Shown: positions 63,337 through 64,000 of the stretch, in pieces
Position numbering within the stretch: the stretch's first letter is position 1
Layout of the letters: each line of letters opens with the position of its first letter
Source of the DNA: Janibacter massiliensis
Lineage (GTDB): Bacteria > Actinomycetota > Actinomycetes > Actinomycetales > Dermatophilaceae
Direction: 5' to 3'
DNA length: 64,000 nt
Assembly: GCF_900289115.1 (NCBI RefSeq)
Contig: NZ_LT985196.1
Location: 1,994,751 to 2,058,750, forward strand
The notes under the pieces: model-generated
Told to the model about the DNA's origin: nothing
What the model saw: only the letters and a program-made list of their open reading frames with translations
Databases searched by the model: none
Made by a program: the position numbers and the translations under genes

Positions 63337-64000
63337 TCAGGCCTCCTTGTCGTGGGCGGCCGTGGCGCCGCGGGTGGTGCGGGTCGCCGGTGCGACGCTC
63401 GGCTCGACCACGTCGCCAGCGAGGTCCTCGCCGTGGTGGAGGTCGAACGCCGGACGCTCGGAACGGATCCGCGGGATGGAGTCGAAGTTGTGCCGCGGCG
63501 GCGGGCACGACGTCGCCCACTCGAGCGAGTTGCCGTAGCCCCACGGGTCGTCGACCGTCACACGCTCGCCGTACTTCGTCGTCTTCCAGACGTTGTAGAA
63601 GAACGGCAGGAACGAGACGGCGAGGACGAACGAGCCGATCGTCGAGATCTGGTTGCCCAGCTGGAGCCCCTCACCGGGCATGTAGTCGGCGTACCGGCGC
63701 GGCATGCGCTCGGCACCCAGCCAGTGCTGGATGAGGAAGGTCGTGTGGAAGCCGATGAACAGCAGCCAGAACTGCAGCTTGCCGAGCTTCTCGTCGAGCA
63801 TCTTCCCCGTGAGCTTGGGCCACCAGAAGAACAGGCCGCCGAAGAAGGAGAAGACGATCGTCCCGAAGAGGACGTAGTGGAAGTGCGCGACGACGAAGTA
63901 CGTGTCCGACACCTGGAAGTCGAGGGCCGGGGCCGCGAGGATGACGCCGGTCAGACCACCGAAGAGGAAGGTCACCAGGAAGCCCATCGCCCACAGCATC
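63337..64000 (-). CDS. ctaD: Cytochrome c oxidase subunit I (3' part; gene continues past the window)
   Basis: The C-terminal 220 or so residues of CtaD. The last haem-copper helix '[16 protein letters not shown]' carries the haem a3 and haem a His ligands, followed by '[15 protein letters not shown]' and the final membrane segments. The C-terminal tail (last 65 residues) is cytoplasmic and charged. The start lies beyond position 64000. With ctaE, ctaF and qcrCAB it builds the bc1-aa3 supercomplex. Confidence 0.95.
   Translation of the reverse strand, partial: MLWAMGFLVTFLFGGLTGVILAAPALDFQVSDTYFVVAHFHYVLFGTIVFSFFGGLFFWWPKLTGKMLDEKLGKLQFWLLFIGFHTTFLIQHWLGAERMPRRYADYMPGEGLQLGNQISTIGSFVLAVSFLPFFYNVWKTTKYGERVTVDDPWGYGNSLEWATSCPPPRHNFDSIPRIRSERPAFDLHHGEDLAGDVVEPSVAPATRTTRGATAAHDKEA

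Overview
The window is about 73% G+C and densely coded, with GTG starts, 1- and 4-bp overlaps between neighbouring genes, and many start codons lying 5-8 bases after a TANNNT -10 box (leaderless mRNAs). Gene content (DUF3000, SepH, DUF4193, SAV_6107 HEPN, Rv2175c-type regulator, QcrCAB/CtaE respiratory supercomplex, MacS kinase) points to an actinobacterium. My best guess is a member of the Intrasporangiaceae/Dermatophilaceae (Janibacter/Tetrasphaera-like); the exact taxon is inference. Almost all of it is conserved core chromosome. Recalled from memory, gene order follows two blocks of Mycobacterium tuberculosis: roughly Rv2680-Rv2701 for the left part and Rv2172-Rv2200 for the right part.

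Layout. 1-2107: a G-tract and an 80-bp palindrome, then DUF3000 and RNase D. 2230-5574: a fadA-fadB beta-oxidation pair. 5671-7200: a helix-turn-helix/EPSP-synthase fusion (MurA-like) behind an AT-rich palindromic operator. 7268-12043: dxs (with a 9-codon leaderless upstream ORF) and acnA (with a 20-bp palindromic operator). 12095-16861: a TrmA-type RNA methyltransferase and a KimA-like potassium importer, divergent from two orphan RCK proteins (ceoB, ceoC). 16827-18691: OB-fold, DUF3710, dut and DUF4193. 18837-23879: hydrolase, suhB-like phosphatase, coproporphyrin ferrochelatase, sepH and thymidine kinase. 23898-28349: phosphodiesterase, DUF5998 and a protein acetyltransferase/acyl-CoA ligase. 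28503-35086: type II topoisomerase genes parC and parE, convergent around an amino-acid permease and a frameshifted XRE antitoxin remnant. 35277-39009: small membrane and zinc-ribbon proteins, then an SOS operon (HEPN, methyltransferase, dinB) under a perfect LexA box. 39061-44958: metF, polyprenyl synthase, Rv2175c-type regulator, LysM-transglycosylase, EamA transporter and class II DAHP synthase. 45033-52337: a two-component system with an acyltransferase, then the SRPBCC/ArsA-like cluster divergent from fadD15. 52386-56366: a small Cys-rich protein, DEDD exonuclease-UvrC-like protein, RAM-domain protein, trpD and a degenerate receiver. 56455-64000: ctaE-qcrC-qcrA-qcrB, a shortened DUF167 protein, a zincin, an L,D-transpeptidase lipoprotein, ctaF and the 3' part of ctaD.

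The genes serve respiration (bc1-aa3 supercomplex), the TCA cycle, isoprenoid precursors and chains, haem, fatty-acid turnover, K+ homeostasis, division and DNA repair. No CRISPR array, rRNA, tRNA or complete mobile element was seen. The most notable items are regulatory: the LexA-controlled HEPN-methyltransferase-DinB operon, AT-rich palindromic operators in front of the MurA-like gene and acnA, the leaderless upstream ORF coupled to dxs, and the long perfect inverted repeat before DUF3000. No gene-free stretch exceeds 300 bases; the longest is 1-263.
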